Shown: positions 32,881 to 44,333, counted from the first letter of the stretch. The stretch: 64,000 nt of DNA from Diphasiastrum complanatum (GCA_029204225.1 CM055114.1:12175704-12239703), one strand, 5' to 3'. Numbers and translations: made by a program. The notes: generated from the letters alone by a model not told the origin.

Positions 32881-34073
32881 ATTTCTATTCAAGAGGTTTG
32901 GCACAAAAGGATGGCACACCTCAAATTCAAGTCATTGGAGGTAATGGCAAGGAAGAAGGTTGTGATTGGTCTTCCAAGTTCCTTAAGTAATGACAAGCAT
33001 GTTTGTGAGTCTTGTGCTTTGTCTAAGTCACATAGACTACCTTATACTAGATCTATTTCTAGATCTACAAAGCCTTTTCAACTTGTACATTCGGATATTC
33101 ATGGATTTACTACAATTAGCAATAGTGGAGCTAAGATGTATTTAGCATTCATTGATGATTTTAGTAGATTTTGTTGGATCTATCTACTAAAGAGAAAGGA
33201 TGAAGTGTATGATGTCTTTTTCAAGTTCAAGAATGCAAGGGAGAACCAATTCTCCACAAAGATCAAGTGCTTGAGAGGTGACAATGGTGTGAGTACATAT
33301 CTAACAAATTCAAGGCCTTTTGTGATGAGCATGGGATCAAGATGGAGTATACAACATCAAGCACTCCACAACAAAATGGAGTGGCTGAAAGGAAGAATAG
33401 GACTTTATGTGAAAGTGCTAAAGCTATGAGGTTAAGTGCTAATCTTGACAAACCATTTTGGGATCAAGCTTTGTTGTGTGCCAATTTCTTGTGCAATAGG
33501 TGGCCGAGTGCTATTTTGGATGGAAGGACACCTTTTGAGATGCTATTCAAGAGGAGGCCGAGTGTCAACTTTCTAAGAACCTTTGGATGCACATGCTATG
33601 TCAACATTACTCTTGATGATAGGACCAAGGAGGATCCATCTTCAAGAAGAGGTATTTTTGTTGGATATAGTGAGGTGAGTAAAGCCTACAAGGTTTACAT
33701 TCCTTCTACTAACAAAGTGATTGTTGGTAGAGATGTCATTTTTTATGAGGGAAATATTCCAAAGGTGTCTTCAAGCATGATTGATGGTAAAGTAGATGGA
33801 TCTAACATTCTTGATGTTGATGAGAAGGATCCTACTTTGGATGGTGGTGATGATGGACCTTCATCAAGTCAAAAGCCAAGGAGAACATCAAGAGAAAGAC
33901 AAGTACCTTCAAGGCTCACATATGATCAAAAGGGTAAGCAAGTAGTTTCTGGAAATTATGTTGCTTTCCTAACCTCTTTGGATGAGCCTACAAGTGTAGA
34001 TCAAGCAAGGAAAGAAGAGGAGTGGATCCAAGCAATGGATCTTGAGTATCAATCTCTTATGAAGAGTGGAACA
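32881..34073 (+). pseudogene. Copia A1 integrase and linker
   Basis: Zinc-binding region WHKRMAHLKFKSL ... CESCALSKSH, then the core with Asp in LVHSDIHG, Asp in LRGDNG and Glu in GVAERKNRTLCE. One missing G near 33285 shifts the frame, which continues in 33342-34229. The C-terminal region FGCTCYVN ... GIFVGYSEVSKAYKVY ... VGRDVIFYE and the linker RRTSRERQVPSRLTYD follow. It ends in EEEWIQAMDLEYQSLMKSGT, the exact point where RT normally continues with W.LV.LP. Confidence 0.92.
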
Positions 34074-34930
34074 TCTTTTGGAGGATCTTCTTGTGTACAT
34101 GGAGCTATGCAAGTGGATGGATGTTATCTTGCTGTAAAATCAAGTAATGTATCTGGAAAACAAATTTTGCTCAATGACTTTGATGGTCAAGTTGAAAATC
34201 AAGAGGTTGATCTCAAAGCCTTCAACTAGTCAAAAGGGAAGTTGGCAATTTGGAGCTAGTCAAGAGCATCAAAGGAGAGGTAATTGGCAAAGGTGTTATG
34301 GATTTGTTTTTGAAGCATATTGAAGACTCAAGTAAGGTCAAAGGAGCAGCAAGGAAGTGTTGTTCAAGTTTACTTTACTTGTTCTATCTCATGTTTGAGC
34401 AATTTCATGTGGATGTGTGCAAATTGTCAAGATATGGTAAAACTAGCTACATTGGTGAGCATTGTTTTGATGTTGGATTTGTACTAGCATTCTTGGCTGA
34501 TTTTGCTGATGGAAATGAAGCTATTGAAGGTTCATTATGTCACTCATCCATGGCTAAGTTTTCAAGTGTTGAGCTACTTGATGCCAATACTTGGAGATTG
34601 TCAATTTTTGGAGGCTCATTCATGGAGTATCATGGTGGATACAAGGCAACAAAGGACAAAGAAGGAGGAGACATGCAAGCAAAAGTTGATCACTCACATT
34701 TATTGTTTGTTTGCTGTATTTTTCTAGAGAGTTCAGAGTTGGAAGCATGGTGGAATCATTCCATTTACATTCTATTTGATTCTTCATGTTCTAGTCACAT
34801 TTTTACATGTAAAATTGATGTAAGAAATAGTGAAGCATCCCAAGTGGACACTATTCTCTATATCAATTATGGTTGTTTCTATTTTAAGCATTACATGATC
34901 ATTGAAAGAAGGTCTATTCTTAGGAAGAAG
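34074..34930 (+). CDS. Unknown insert ORF replacing RT in Copia A1
   Basis: After LMKSGT the frame enters about 285 codons that match no RT motif: no KARLVA, no FAPV, no YVDD. It carries GAMQVDGCYLAVKSSN, hydrophobic runs such as SSLLYLFYLMFEQFHV and GFVLAFLADFAD, and a Cys-rich LFVCCIF. One base missing near 34219 relative to A2 splits it into two frames (to 34229 and from 34250). The second stays open without a stop through the Copia RNase H tail to 35179. A2 carries the same insert, and a diverged copy of its 3' part is at 12900-13373. Function is unknown; it may be a captured host sequence or an evolved accessory region. As an unbroken protein it exists only by inference. Confidence 0.6.
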
Positions 34931-35159
34931 ATCATTTTTATGATGGATCAAAGTTCTATTGTCAAAAACTATGCTAGGAGCAAGCATATTGAGATACAAT
35001 ATCATTTTGTGAGGGAGCGAGTCATTGCAAAGGAGGTGGAGCTTCAACATGTGTCTTCAAGGGAATGTGTAGCTGATATCTTCACCAAAGCATTGGGAAA
35101 AGACTTGTTCATAAAGCATAGGACTTCAATTGGAGTATTATCAAAGTCTATGCTAAAAC
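34931..35159 (+). pseudogene. Copia A1 RNase H C-terminal tail
   Basis: Copia sequence resumes at DQSSIVKNYARSKHIEIQYH, then FVRERV and ECVADIFTKALGKDLF, the normal end of Copia pol. The RNase H Asp and Glu motifs upstream are missing. The frame is continuous with the insert and ends near 35179. Confidence 0.9.
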
Positions 35160-35174
35160 TAGTTGAAGAGGGAG
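35157..35174 (+). other. Polypurine tract of Copia A1
   Basis: aactagttgaagagggag immediately before the 3' LTR; same as at 13356 and 55438. Confidence 0.88.
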
Positions 35175-35812
35175 TGTGAAAGATTCAACTAGTTTCATCA
35201 CATTTTGCAATATTTCCATATTTGGCATATTGAGGCCAAAACTTGTTTTGGACTTAGAGGTTGACTTTTCAAAGTTCATTAGTCTAAATTTCATTTGAAT
35301 AAACACTTTTCTGAAAGTGTGGGAAAGATAGAATGCGAGTTTGAGTAGATTCAATTTGAATAAGTTGGGTACATTGAATCTAGACCCTGAATTGGCAGGG
35401 TTAGCATTTTGGTGAGAAAGCCAAGTGGCCAAATAGGGTTTGGACCTGCTATAAAAGGATGTAACCATCTTCTCTCTTCTCTATCTCATTTCATGTTTAT
35501 ACATGGTTCTCTTGGGTTCTACTATCCATTGGTGTACTATCTTGGTGATTGCTTGCAATTCTATGTGTAGAATGATCTATATTTACTATTTTTGGATCCA
35601 CACGTGTGAAATACAGTAGTTTGCTGGTTTTGTACGGACAACAACAGTACATAATCATTTCATTCAAGTTTGATCAAGTTCTATTAGTGTTTGCATCTCA
35701 AATTGTGTGTAGATGCTGATTTTTCTACATTGGTGAAATTGATAGTGTATTTCTCTTTCTAACCAAAGATCATTCAAGTAGATTGGATCTTAAAGATCTG
35801 AATTCTTTCACA
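35175..35812 (+). mobile_element. Copia A1 3' LTR (638 bp)
   Basis: TGTGAAAGATTCAAC ... GAATTCTTTCACA. TATA-like ctataaaagg at 35449-35458. Nearly the same as 46186-46835 and 55456-56094. Confidence 0.95.
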
Positions 35813-35817
35813 CCTAG
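35813..35817. other. Target-site duplication CCTAG, right
   Basis: Exact copy of 31667-31671. It proves that A1 is one insertion with its original ends. Confidence 0.92.
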
Positions 35818-37255
35818 CATAACCAAACAATCAATCAAGAGGGCACACCATTCCAACCACAACCAATACATTCAAGGTAAGATTACTAACAAACCTCACT
35901 CAATCCCCCACAATCAAGCATTCCCCTTTAAAACAAGCTAGCATGTGAACACTACAAGACAAGCATTCATTCTCAAACTAGCTCACATTACCTTCCATCC
36001 ACTAACTCTCAACACTATCCTCAACACTCATCCCACAACTACAATTCAAGGCACTACCTCCAAGCAAATCACACTCATATGAGACAAGACAACAAGGATA
36101 CAAAAGCTCTAACATCAAAATACACTAACTTAACACACATCCCCAAATACAAAGAGTTGGCTCCTTTTTATAGGAAAACCCAAGTGTCCCCTTTCAAAAT
36201 GAGGCTTTGCCAATTTTCATGCCCTTCAAGCCCTCTTTGCCATTTGTCCTCAACCCATTTGATAGTACACCTAGTGGCCTCCATAAGAGAGTGGGGGAGT
36301 GGTGCATTCAAGGCTCTCTTCCAAAACTAGCCAAGATGCCATTTTTGTCAAAGGCTAGGGAGGCCATTCAAGTTTCCCCTTTGGTACACCCTAGAAGCCC
36401 AAAATGTCAATGGCTAGTGGGTGTACATCCCAATTGTTATAGCCTCCAAGGTGTTTGGGCATTTAATATCCAAATTTTGGGTGAGGCCCTTTTTCAACCC
36501 CTATTTTTAGTAGGCGGCCTTCGTTTTTTCTTTGGGTACTTTCGTTTTTGGCGTTTCTTCGATTTTTCAAGGGCCGTGCGCCTATTGCTCATTTGCCTAG
36601 ATTTTTGGCATGTTGGGTAACCACTTGGCCCGCACATTTCGTTAATTGCCCGTAAATTTCCCAACTTTGCCGTTAGGGTTTCTGTGACTCCTTGACACTG
36701 AATCTATATTTCTCGGTCCCGTTTTTACCCAAAACTTTTCTTTCTCGGTTTTTTCTTCTGTGGTTGACTTTTTCGGCATTCATGACTAGGGCTCCCACGA
36801 CAATACGGTTTCCCTGAAAAATACACTAAGTGATCATATATTAGTAAAAATGGACTCAGTACACGGTGAGATTTTAGCACGGTCATACCGACTATTTTTT
36901 TACAACTGGCCTTTTTTTTGAAAAGCCGTAAAATATTTATCGGCCATTTCTAAGGCCGCAAAATTTGCTCTAGCCTCATTTAGGGCTGGCTGGGACCCAA
37001 TTCTAGGTGGACAGACACTTTTGGCTCGGTCTTACAAAACTTGACCACAAAATATTTTTGACGATTTTTTTGAAAGTCAGTTTCTTACTTTTAAACTGTG
37101 TCTACCCACTTTAGGGCAGGTTGGGACCCAATTCTAAGGCAAATTTGTGCCGATTTTTCTCTAATAACCGAGTTTTACATGCCGGGTTTTTCAATTATTG
37201 CAAACTTAAACTTCAATATTAGTCCGATTTTCTGTGCAAAAATATTGGCTAACAT
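35818..37255 (-). mobile_element. Repeat R1, probable LTR of another element, minus strand
   Basis: About 1.44 kb, matched closely and in the same orientation by 51120-52558. On the minus strand it starts TGTTAGCCAATATTTT. It has a TATA-like cctataaaaagg at about 36163-36174, then a transcribed-looking stretch, all typical of an LTR. Copia A1 sits inside it. Short plus-strand frames (36079-36620) are shared with R2 but are shadows with no domain. Confidence 0.65.
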
Positions 37256-38029
37256 TGGCGACTACCAATGGGTAGTATGGTCCCCATACGGCGGACCTAG
37301 AGTCTCTGGTTTCGCAGACCAGCTCTTGGTGGTGAATCAAGTTAGTGGGCTCAGCACCCTTGTTAGGTGTTGCTAACCACAGTGAGTTGGTAGGATGTCT
37401 TCAACAGCTTCCTACCCAAAGGCCATCGATTTAGCCCTTAGGATCCATCTGCAATCGGATTGTATTTAACCACAGCATCTTTGAACAGTTTGGTGTCTTC
37501 ATTCCTGCAAAAACCCACCTGTGACCTAAATGGCAAATGCTCCCAATTCTATCATATGTAAGGCAATGCCCACTTTAGGACCCATGCATGGAGGGATATG
37601 CAAATGCATATCTCAGGATTGGAGATGGGATGATATGGATGCAAGTCATCAGTATTGTGTCTAACACTGTGTCATTGATGTGTGTGTGAATGCATACGCA
37701 ATGAGGCTTTAGTGCCCCAACTCTGAAACCGGTCCAGACTGGTGATTATCAATTCTTTTTTCGTTTAGACATTCAACTTATACTCTCTAAGAACGGATTC
37801 AACAGGGAATAACCATCTAGTCTCCTCTCTGTACTGACTCTTCTCTCAAGCCCTATATTCTGACAATAGTCCATGTAGGACAACTTACTGTCCTAAGATC
37901 CAATACACAAGGTGCTAAGAAGTACTGGTTTTTCGCTAGTCTATGGAATCAATTAGGAAAATCGTCCTCACCTCTAATGGATGTGCGAGGCGTCACTCAT
38001 CCTCACAAATTGGTTCGAGATCTGACACA
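37256..38029 (-). mobile_element. Gypsy element 3' LTR (approximate)
   Basis: Starts exactly where R1 ends (…aacat|tggcgac). On the minus strand its inner part gtggttagcaacacc..gtgctgagcccac resembles the remnant at 45976-46185, and both end in tcgcca. The outer start TGTGTCAGATCTC at 38029 is my best guess because a long purine tract follows. Confidence 0.55.
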
Positions 38030-38039
38030 TATAGATGAA

Positions 38040-38142
38040 GTCTGTTTCTTTTTTCTCTTTTTTCTCTTACTTTTTTCTCAGTCTTTCTTTCTCTCTCTTT
38101 TTCTGTTTTTCTTTTTCCTTTTCTTTTTCTTTTTTATATATT
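38040..38142 (-). other. Long polypurine tract (minus strand)
   Basis: About 100 bp almost purely pyrimidine on the plus strand, i.e. purine on the minus strand. It lies between the Gypsy 3' coding region and LTR, where the second-strand primer belongs. It is unusually long, perhaps expanded by slippage. Confidence 0.6.
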
Positions 38143-38536
38143 TTTCTATTGTGCCTTACCCATTGGGCCATTGAGTCACTCCCCACCCCACTGCACTGTT
38201 TTTGTTCCCACTTTTTCCTTTCTCAATCCCCCCTCAACTATGCATCTATATAGTCATTTATGCCCATAGAAGTTAGCAAATGTCCAAATGCAACTCAGAG
38301 TTTTGAGATGCAATAAAGATGTATGCATAGAAAACTGAGACTTGCAACAGATGCTCACCATACCGTGTCTAGTGTATGATGCATAATAGTGAGGTGGGTG
38401 GTTATAGTGCATTCCTGTACATTTCCATCCATTGGTTTTTCAACTCCCCGGTGTAATTGGGGTCCACTTCTGCCACATCCACAAGGCCTGGATCGGCACT
38501 TTCCAGGAACTTAAAATAAAACATCTCATTTAGGGT
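38143..38536 (-). other. Gypsy 3' untranslated region
   Basis: No open frame or motif between the last ORF and the purine tract. Confidence 0.45.
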
Positions 38537-39394
38537 TTTGCATTATCTGGAAGTTCTGTCACGCATCCGTAGGTACAATGCTAGGTCCGCTCCTGACTCT
38601 AGGGACTCATTGGGGTTGTACCACCATTTGGTAAGGTGAATCCTGGTGGGTTTAGTCTTAGCGCCCCAAGGTTGTAGTAGCCAATTCTGTAGGCAGTAGG
38701 CATAGTGGCCGGCCAATCTAATGATATCATCTTTCTGGTGCGCGACAATAACTGAGAACCTACATAAGCTCTCGCAGGAATCTTTGTAGTTTTCAAAACT
38801 ACTTGGGATGAGTGGCCATGTGAATCTGAGGGCGGAACTCGTGGATGGTCATAGCTCAAAAACCTGGATATCTAGCGGAAACTCCATGGGCGGTAGATAT
38901 AAGCTGTAAGCATCAAAATTTTTGTAGAACAGACTGTCCGACAAAATTTCCTTGTGGTGCACAAGGTAAGCGGGTAAAGGGTTGCAGGAACTCTGAGGTC
39001 TGATTGGTCCTCTTGCAACTTCTTTTCTCTGATACTCATTTGCAGCTAGCTCCACCTTGGTGTTGGCTAGGATCTTTTCCTGCCCTTTATACCCCTCCCT
39101 ATGGCTTATATGTCGTCTTTCACTAGCCTCCTTTAGGTCATTGTACTTATGCTCCCAGGTATCTCACTCCTTATTGGTGCTAACCAGCTCGTTAGTGGCT
39201 CTGATTCGTACGTTCTTTTGTTTCTTCAATTCTTCTTTCAGACGTTGGATTTCTATTTCGGTCCTCTGTCCTTCCTTCAGTACGAACTTCATCAGTTTTC
39301 TATGGCATTGCTTGGGCTGATTATTGCTCTGTGGGTCTTCCATTCTCTTTTCAGCAGTGAATTCCATCACCTGTGTTTTAGCAATTATATACAT
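38537..39394 (-). pseudogene. Extra coiled-coil ORF downstream of Gypsy pol
   Basis: Minus-strand frame 39394-38850 starts with a charged, heptad-like segment (EIEIQRLKEELKKQKN). It passes one stop at 39164, continues LKEASERRH ... KVELAANEYQRKEVARG and then a non-helical part (LPAYLVHHKEILSDSLFY). A shifted frame (about 38800-38537) continues with DDIIRLAGHYAYCLQNWLL and ends in RMRDRTSR and a stop. I read these as one protein of roughly 280 residues with an N-terminal coiled coil. It matches no gag, env or pol domain I know. Extra ORFs near the 3' end are known in some plant Gypsy lineages, but this one I cannot name. Confidence 0.5.
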
Positions 39395-39699
39395 GAATAT
39401 ACAATGTGTTGAATGTACAAAAAATCTTTAAGCTGTACACCCCTCTCCCCTTCCGTGTGTATCTATCAGGTTCATGCTAGGACAGAGTTTTACTATGTAC
39501 TTAGGCCGTGTGCATTAACCCATGGGTTATGCTACTATGGTGTGACCTAAAACAAGTTCTAGATAGTTCATGGCTCATTAACTGATGCAATTGGACTAGA
39601 AGTTGGGGATTCTCTAGACCTACTTGGTTTATCAGACTTCTGATCCACTGAACTCAATACCATGCTTGGGCTTTTAGGATTGTCCATAGCTCTGCAGCA

Positions 39700-40095
39700 A
39701 TGGTTATGGGCAAAATGACTACCCTACCTGGCTCCATTCGATGTGGGAAAACTCTCTAGTGTATTTGTTGATGGAAATTGCATAGGCCTGTAAGATCCTA
39801 CTTTTGAGTCGGTATACGCCAGTCATACCTCGGATTAGGAATTGTGAATCCCCCATAATTCGGAGGTTGCCTATAGTTTGCGCAACTCGCATGGTCATTT
39901 GTAGACCGATTAGAAGGGCTTTGTATTTGGTAGTGTTGTTCGTGAATCCTTTCCATAATAGGACTCCTATACTGGCTAGTTCAGTCCCATTGGGATTCTA
40001 CAATACTGCTCCTATGGCACCTTCTCTATTCGAATGTCTGTAGGCTCCGTCTACCTTCAACGTATATGTCCCAAGTTTCTGGGTGAGTTCCATAT
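39700..40095 (-). pseudogene. Second RNase H domain downstream of integrase (Gypsy)
   Basis: The minus-strand frame reads YTLKVDGAYRHSN (first catalytic Asp), GAIGAVL, then NPNGTELAS after a stop. It continues FTNNTTKYKALLIGLQM, where an Asn-x-x-Glu-Tyr is expected and Lys replaces the Glu, and then NLRIMGDSQFLI (catalytic Asp). This is the layout of the archaeal-type RNase H (RVT_3) that Tat/Ogre-type Gypsy elements carry besides their own RNase H. Here it lies after integrase, not before it. It is degenerate: a stop and a lost Glu. Confidence 0.7.
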
Positions 40096-40317
40096 CACAA
40101 CAATAATCTTTTTGTATTTTTCTTGATTTTATGAATTTTTGTGCTGGTTTTTTGCACCCTTCCTTTCAGCGTATATGTACAAGGTCACTAGGGCTACTTT
40201 TGATTCTCTGAGTGTTCCCAGTATTCGTGATGCTTCTAGGTCGTTAACTCCGATACTTGAAAAGGTGAACGGAAAAAGGTGTTACATACTATACAGGTGA
40301 CTTCGGCTTCTCTTTAA

Positions 40318-41769
40318 CTACGGTAAGCTTTTATCTTGTTTATGTTGGTTCAGTGCTTAAAAATTTCACCGTTCAGCTCGGCTAGCTTAACCGTGTTATT
40401 TTCATACAGTTTCACTATTACATATGGACCGTTCCAGCATGGCCCCAACTTTTGAGGCATCAGCTCGGGTCTAGCATCGTAGAACAACACTAACTGCCCC
40501 TGTCTGAACTAGTAATCGTGCATGTTCCTATCATGAATCTCCTTCATGCGTCTTTTGTGGGTTTCTTGGTGATTTAGGGCAGCTATTCGGTGCTCGTCCA
40601 GGTCTTGTAAAGTGTCCAATCGGTGCTGTATTGATTTTTTCTCTCCTAGGTCATGCTTCATGGCAAACCGCAAGGATGGGTGCTCTATTTCTATTGGCAG
40701 TACACATTCTTGGCCATACACTAGAAAAAAGGACGTGTGGTTGGTACTGGTCTTATAGGTGGCATTATATGCCCACAATGCCGAATACAATTTTTTGTCC
40801 CAATCCCTCTGTTGGTCTAATACGGTTTTCCTTAGGAATCCTACCAGTTGTTGGTTCGTGCTTTCAGCCTGACCGTTGGCTTGCGGGTGGTAGGGTGTGC
40901 TTTTTCGATGCTTGATCGTCAACTGATCGGTCAAATCCTTGATAGTTTTGTTTAGGAAATGGGTACCCCTATCAAAGATGAGTTCTCTGGGTGTACCAAA
41001 CCGGCCTATCACCTGTTCTAGTAAGAACCAGGTGGTTTTCTTTTGCATTGTCTTTGGCCACAGCTCGTGCCTCGACCCACTTTGTGAAATAGTCAGTGCC
41101 CACTATGATATGATGTTTTCGGCTAGATGAAGCTGGGTGTATTAGGCCAACAAAGTCGATGCCCCATTTTTCAAAGGGGAGACATGCCTGTATTGGAACT
41201 AACGATTGCACCCTATTATCCGTTTTGTCAACTCGTTGACAGGTGTTGCAGTTCCGGGCTTGTAAATGAGCATCTTGGAATAGTGTCGGCCACCAGTAAC
41301 CCGCCCTCAGAATTTTTTGCCCTGTGAGTTGGCCAGCAAAGTGGCCCCTACAGACAGAATCGTGACACTCCTCTAGTATAAATTTGGCTTCTTCAGGAGT
41401 GACACATCTTCGATACAACCCTTCTACACCTCGTCTGTACAATGTGCCCCCTATTAAGGTGAACTTTAGGGCTTGTAGACGTAGCTTTCGTTTTTTAGGA
41501 ATCGTCATACTGCAAGGTGTCTCTAGTGTGGATAGGTAGGTTGCTAAACTTGTATACCACTCAGGAATTATGTCAATGTCTTCCCTCAAAAGTTCTCTTA
41601 AGTGATTAGTCTCCCACTCATCGTCTGTCTCAGTAACCCCTCCCAGCTCGCAAATACAATCGGTTTGCCCCTGCATCATCAAGGTGACTGCAGTACTCTT
41701 GGTAAAGAAAGTCACTTTCCGATGGAATAGGTAATGCCTTAGTTTGGCGGCAGCGTAAGCTATACCCAA
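40318..41769 (-). pseudogene. Gypsy integrase
   Basis: Leftward order: linker after RNase H, zinc-binding HDSVCRGHFAG ... CNTCQR, core Asp in WGIDFVGLI, TDYFTKWVEA, Asp in IFDRGTHF (second frame, 41048-40509), Glu in QANGQAESTNQQ, and the C-terminal module ending near 40318 (GPYVIVKLYENNTVKLAEL). One frameshift near 41020 and one stop near 40509 break it. All three DDE residues are present. The PYHPQANGQAE signature is typical of Ty3/Gypsy. Confidence 0.92.
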
Positions 41770-42900
41770 ACAAATTTTCTAGCCTTACTATAATTAAGTT
41801 CGGCTTTGTTTAGTTTTCTCCCTATAAAAATAATAGGGTGATATTTTTTGTCCAAAATCTGGGCCAAGCAACAGTTTATGCATGTGTCCGTGGTGCTCGT
41901 GAAAACGAAGAACTCCATGTCGTACATAGGTGGTTTCAATATTGGAACGTTAGCCAAAGCTACTTTTAATTCCTGAAAAGTCTTCTCACATGCCTCGTCC
42001 CAGGTCCACTCCACGTTGGTTTTCAATAAGCCAGTCATCTGGTAAGTACGTGTGGCATAGGCCATCACATATCTTATGTAATAACCGCTCGAGCCTAAGA
42101 AGGTCTTAAGTTGGGACACCGTAGTTGGTGCCATAATGGCTAGGAGCATAGCTATTTTTTCTGGATCAGTTGCCATGCCGTACTTGCTAATGACATGTCC
42201 TAACAGTACGCCGTAAGGAACTCCGAATAGGCACTTGTTAGCATTCAAGGCTATACAGGTTACTGCGCACTTCTGAAAACACTTCTCTAGCATGGTAAGA
42301 TGTTCTGTGATGGTGGTTGCCCCACAGAGGTCATCTATAAAATTTTTGAGGTTTTCGTCTAAGATATCCTCGACGTGCTTGTTCATAAACCTCTGATAGG
42401 TTCCAGGGGCATTAGTCAACCCAAAGGGCATGACGTGGTAAGCGAAAATCCCAAATGTGGTTGTGAAGGTAGTCTTCAATTTATCCTCTTCTGCTATGGC
42501 TATCTGATTATAGCCCGCAAAACAATCCATGAAAGAGTACTGGTCTCTTCCCGCCATTTCTTCTAGGACTTGGTCTATGAACGGCAATGGGTAGTAGTCC
42601 TTCTTAGTATGTTTGTTCAACCTCTTATAATCCACACATACGCAAATGCGTGTAGAGTTCTTCTTGGTGTGAGGTACTATTGGGGAGCACCACTCGGTGC
42701 TTTCTACCGAAAATATCAGACCAGCATTTCGAAGTCTCTCGAGTTCAGTGTATACTCCTTCCTTTAGGTGGTAGGATAGCCGACGTTGTTTTTGTCATAA
42801 AGGTTTGGCTCCCTCCTTCAGTGTATTGTATGAGTCACTAGATCGGGTGGAATCCCCTTCAAATCTGAGTAGTCCTAGGCAAAAATATGCTGGTACTTTC
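41770..42900 (-). pseudogene. Gypsy reverse transcriptase and RNase H
   Basis: RT starts after a stop in HIFA*DYSDLKGIPPD (family W replaced by stop near 42875). It passes another stop near 42810 and runs open in 42635-41760. Motifs: VDYKRLNKHTKKDYYPLPFID, FAGYNQIAI, FGIFAYHVMPFGLTNAPGTY and the catalytic box FIDDLCG (usual F/YxDD). Then KCLFGV, GHVISKYGM and FLGSSGYYIRY. The RNase H begins FFVFTSTTDTCINCCLAQ, where Asp of the usual DAS is replaced by Thr. The order RT-RNase H-integrase places it in Ty3/Gypsy. Confidence 0.92.
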
Positions 42901-44333
42901 TACACAGCTGTTTGTATTCTTCTTTTTCTCCAATGCCTAGGGAAGCACCTATTTTGATGTTCTTGGGCTCTTCTAGGGTTCCTAGATTTATCAGGCAAAT
43001 ATCGGCGTCTCGAACTTTGGGAGGCCGCTCTTCTGGAGTGTTCCACTCTATGTCCAGTACTGATCTCAAGTCTGGTTCATCTTCACTCGTCATCGTCCTC
43101 ACTACTCGTGACCTCCTCCCACTCAGACGAAGGTATGGGTGCTCTTTCTGACTGAGGCACCTCGGGATAACCGTCGACTATGGTACGCTCTCTACCCCTT
43201 CCAAAAATCAGTACTCCTACGACTGTGCAATTGCTAAGCCTAAGCCATGGCCGTCCTAGCAATATAGAGTACCCCCGGTTCTCGACGTACATCCTCATGA
43301 TGTAAAAGTCCACTTGAATGGTCTTGTTAGCCACGGTAATGGATACATTCTTAAGCTCGCCCTCTGGTTTGATCACAGAGTTGTTGGCTAGCTTTAGGAC
43401 TGTCAAGGTAGCGAGTTCTAGAATAAAACCAGGGCAGTTTGAAAGTTCTAGACTTATGATGTTAACTGCTGACCCGACATCAACTATGGCCCCTAAAATG
43501 ACTAGGCCATCTATGAGTACATCTACCTTAGGGCAGTAGCGATCTAACAAATCCGCATTTACTTTCCCTATTGTAGGTGGCTCCAATGGTCTGGTCATGG
43601 GTGGTCTCATCAATTGTTTAACCGTGCATTTAATAGTGGGTGACAACTGTACTAGTTGCCAGAGCCCTATTTCCAATTTTAGATTCTCTAGAGCTTGACC
43701 TAGGTCAATATTCCCACTCTTCAAGTTTAGGTCTATATCCTTCCTAAACCTATGCGTTCGGGTCATGGTTCTCTTAGTTTCTAGGCCGGTTTTTTCTTTT
43801 CTCGGTCCTAGGAATCTGGGATGTCTATGCCCTTCCAAGACGCTAACCTCACCTTGCTCTTTGGGCAGTGGATCCTCGTAGATGGGTGTAGGTTTGAATA
43901 CTGGCTTCTCAATGACCACTGGGTTATCTACCTCCAGTGGTGGTTTTGGCGTAGGCTTGGGTTTCCTGGGAGGTAGCTCCGTCTGGAGGTTACTCCGGGT
44001 CACTACTAAAACCTCTTTCCTGCTCGTGGATTCCTCCAGTGTCTCAACGATGATGAAGTTCACGGGTGGCCGATCATCTTCTATGCATGCCTTCCCTTTA
44101 TCCACCTGGCTAATCCTGGGTCCGCGTTGTATGTATTGAGGTGGCCTTGATGGCCCCGCCATTCTGTCCTCCTGGGGTCTATGGTTCACTGGCCCAGGCA
44201 TCCTATTCCCAGTGTTTAATGCGTCTCTACGTACCCAACAACTATCCTCCAAGTGTCCAGGCCTCTTGCAGTACCCGCAAACTTGGTTGGGACAGTTTCG
44301 ATTTAAATGATTCCCTCTACAGTGTCTACACAC
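42901..44333 (-). pseudogene. Gypsy gag nucleocapsid and protease
   Basis: The 416-codon frame 44333-43083 opens with two CCHC knuckles (CRHCRGNHLNRNC and CGYCKRPGHLEDSC) and continues with a Pro/Lys-rich spacer. The retropepsin-like domain has VDVLIDGLVILGAIVDVGSA, with DVG where DGG or DTG is usual, then NIISLE, and ends with ILLGRPWLR. Its acidic tail (SSEDDDE) overlaps the next frame (43102-42875), which leads into RT after a frameshift. The altered active site suggests either loss or a lineage-specific variant. Confidence 0.85.

Noticed and set aside
36079-36620. Two overlapping plus-strand frames conserved between R1 and R2 (also 51381-51922)
   Set aside because: R1 and R2 are near-identical copies, so shared frames carry no evidence; they lie antisense in a probable LTR and contain no domain.
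37098-37376. Plus-strand 92-codon frame across the R1/Gypsy junction
   Set aside because: It spans two different elements and is antisense to both.
38035-38253. Phe/Ser-rich reading frames that look like membrane proteins
   Set aside because: They are translations of a long pyrimidine tract that fits a polypurine tract of the minus-strand Gypsy element.
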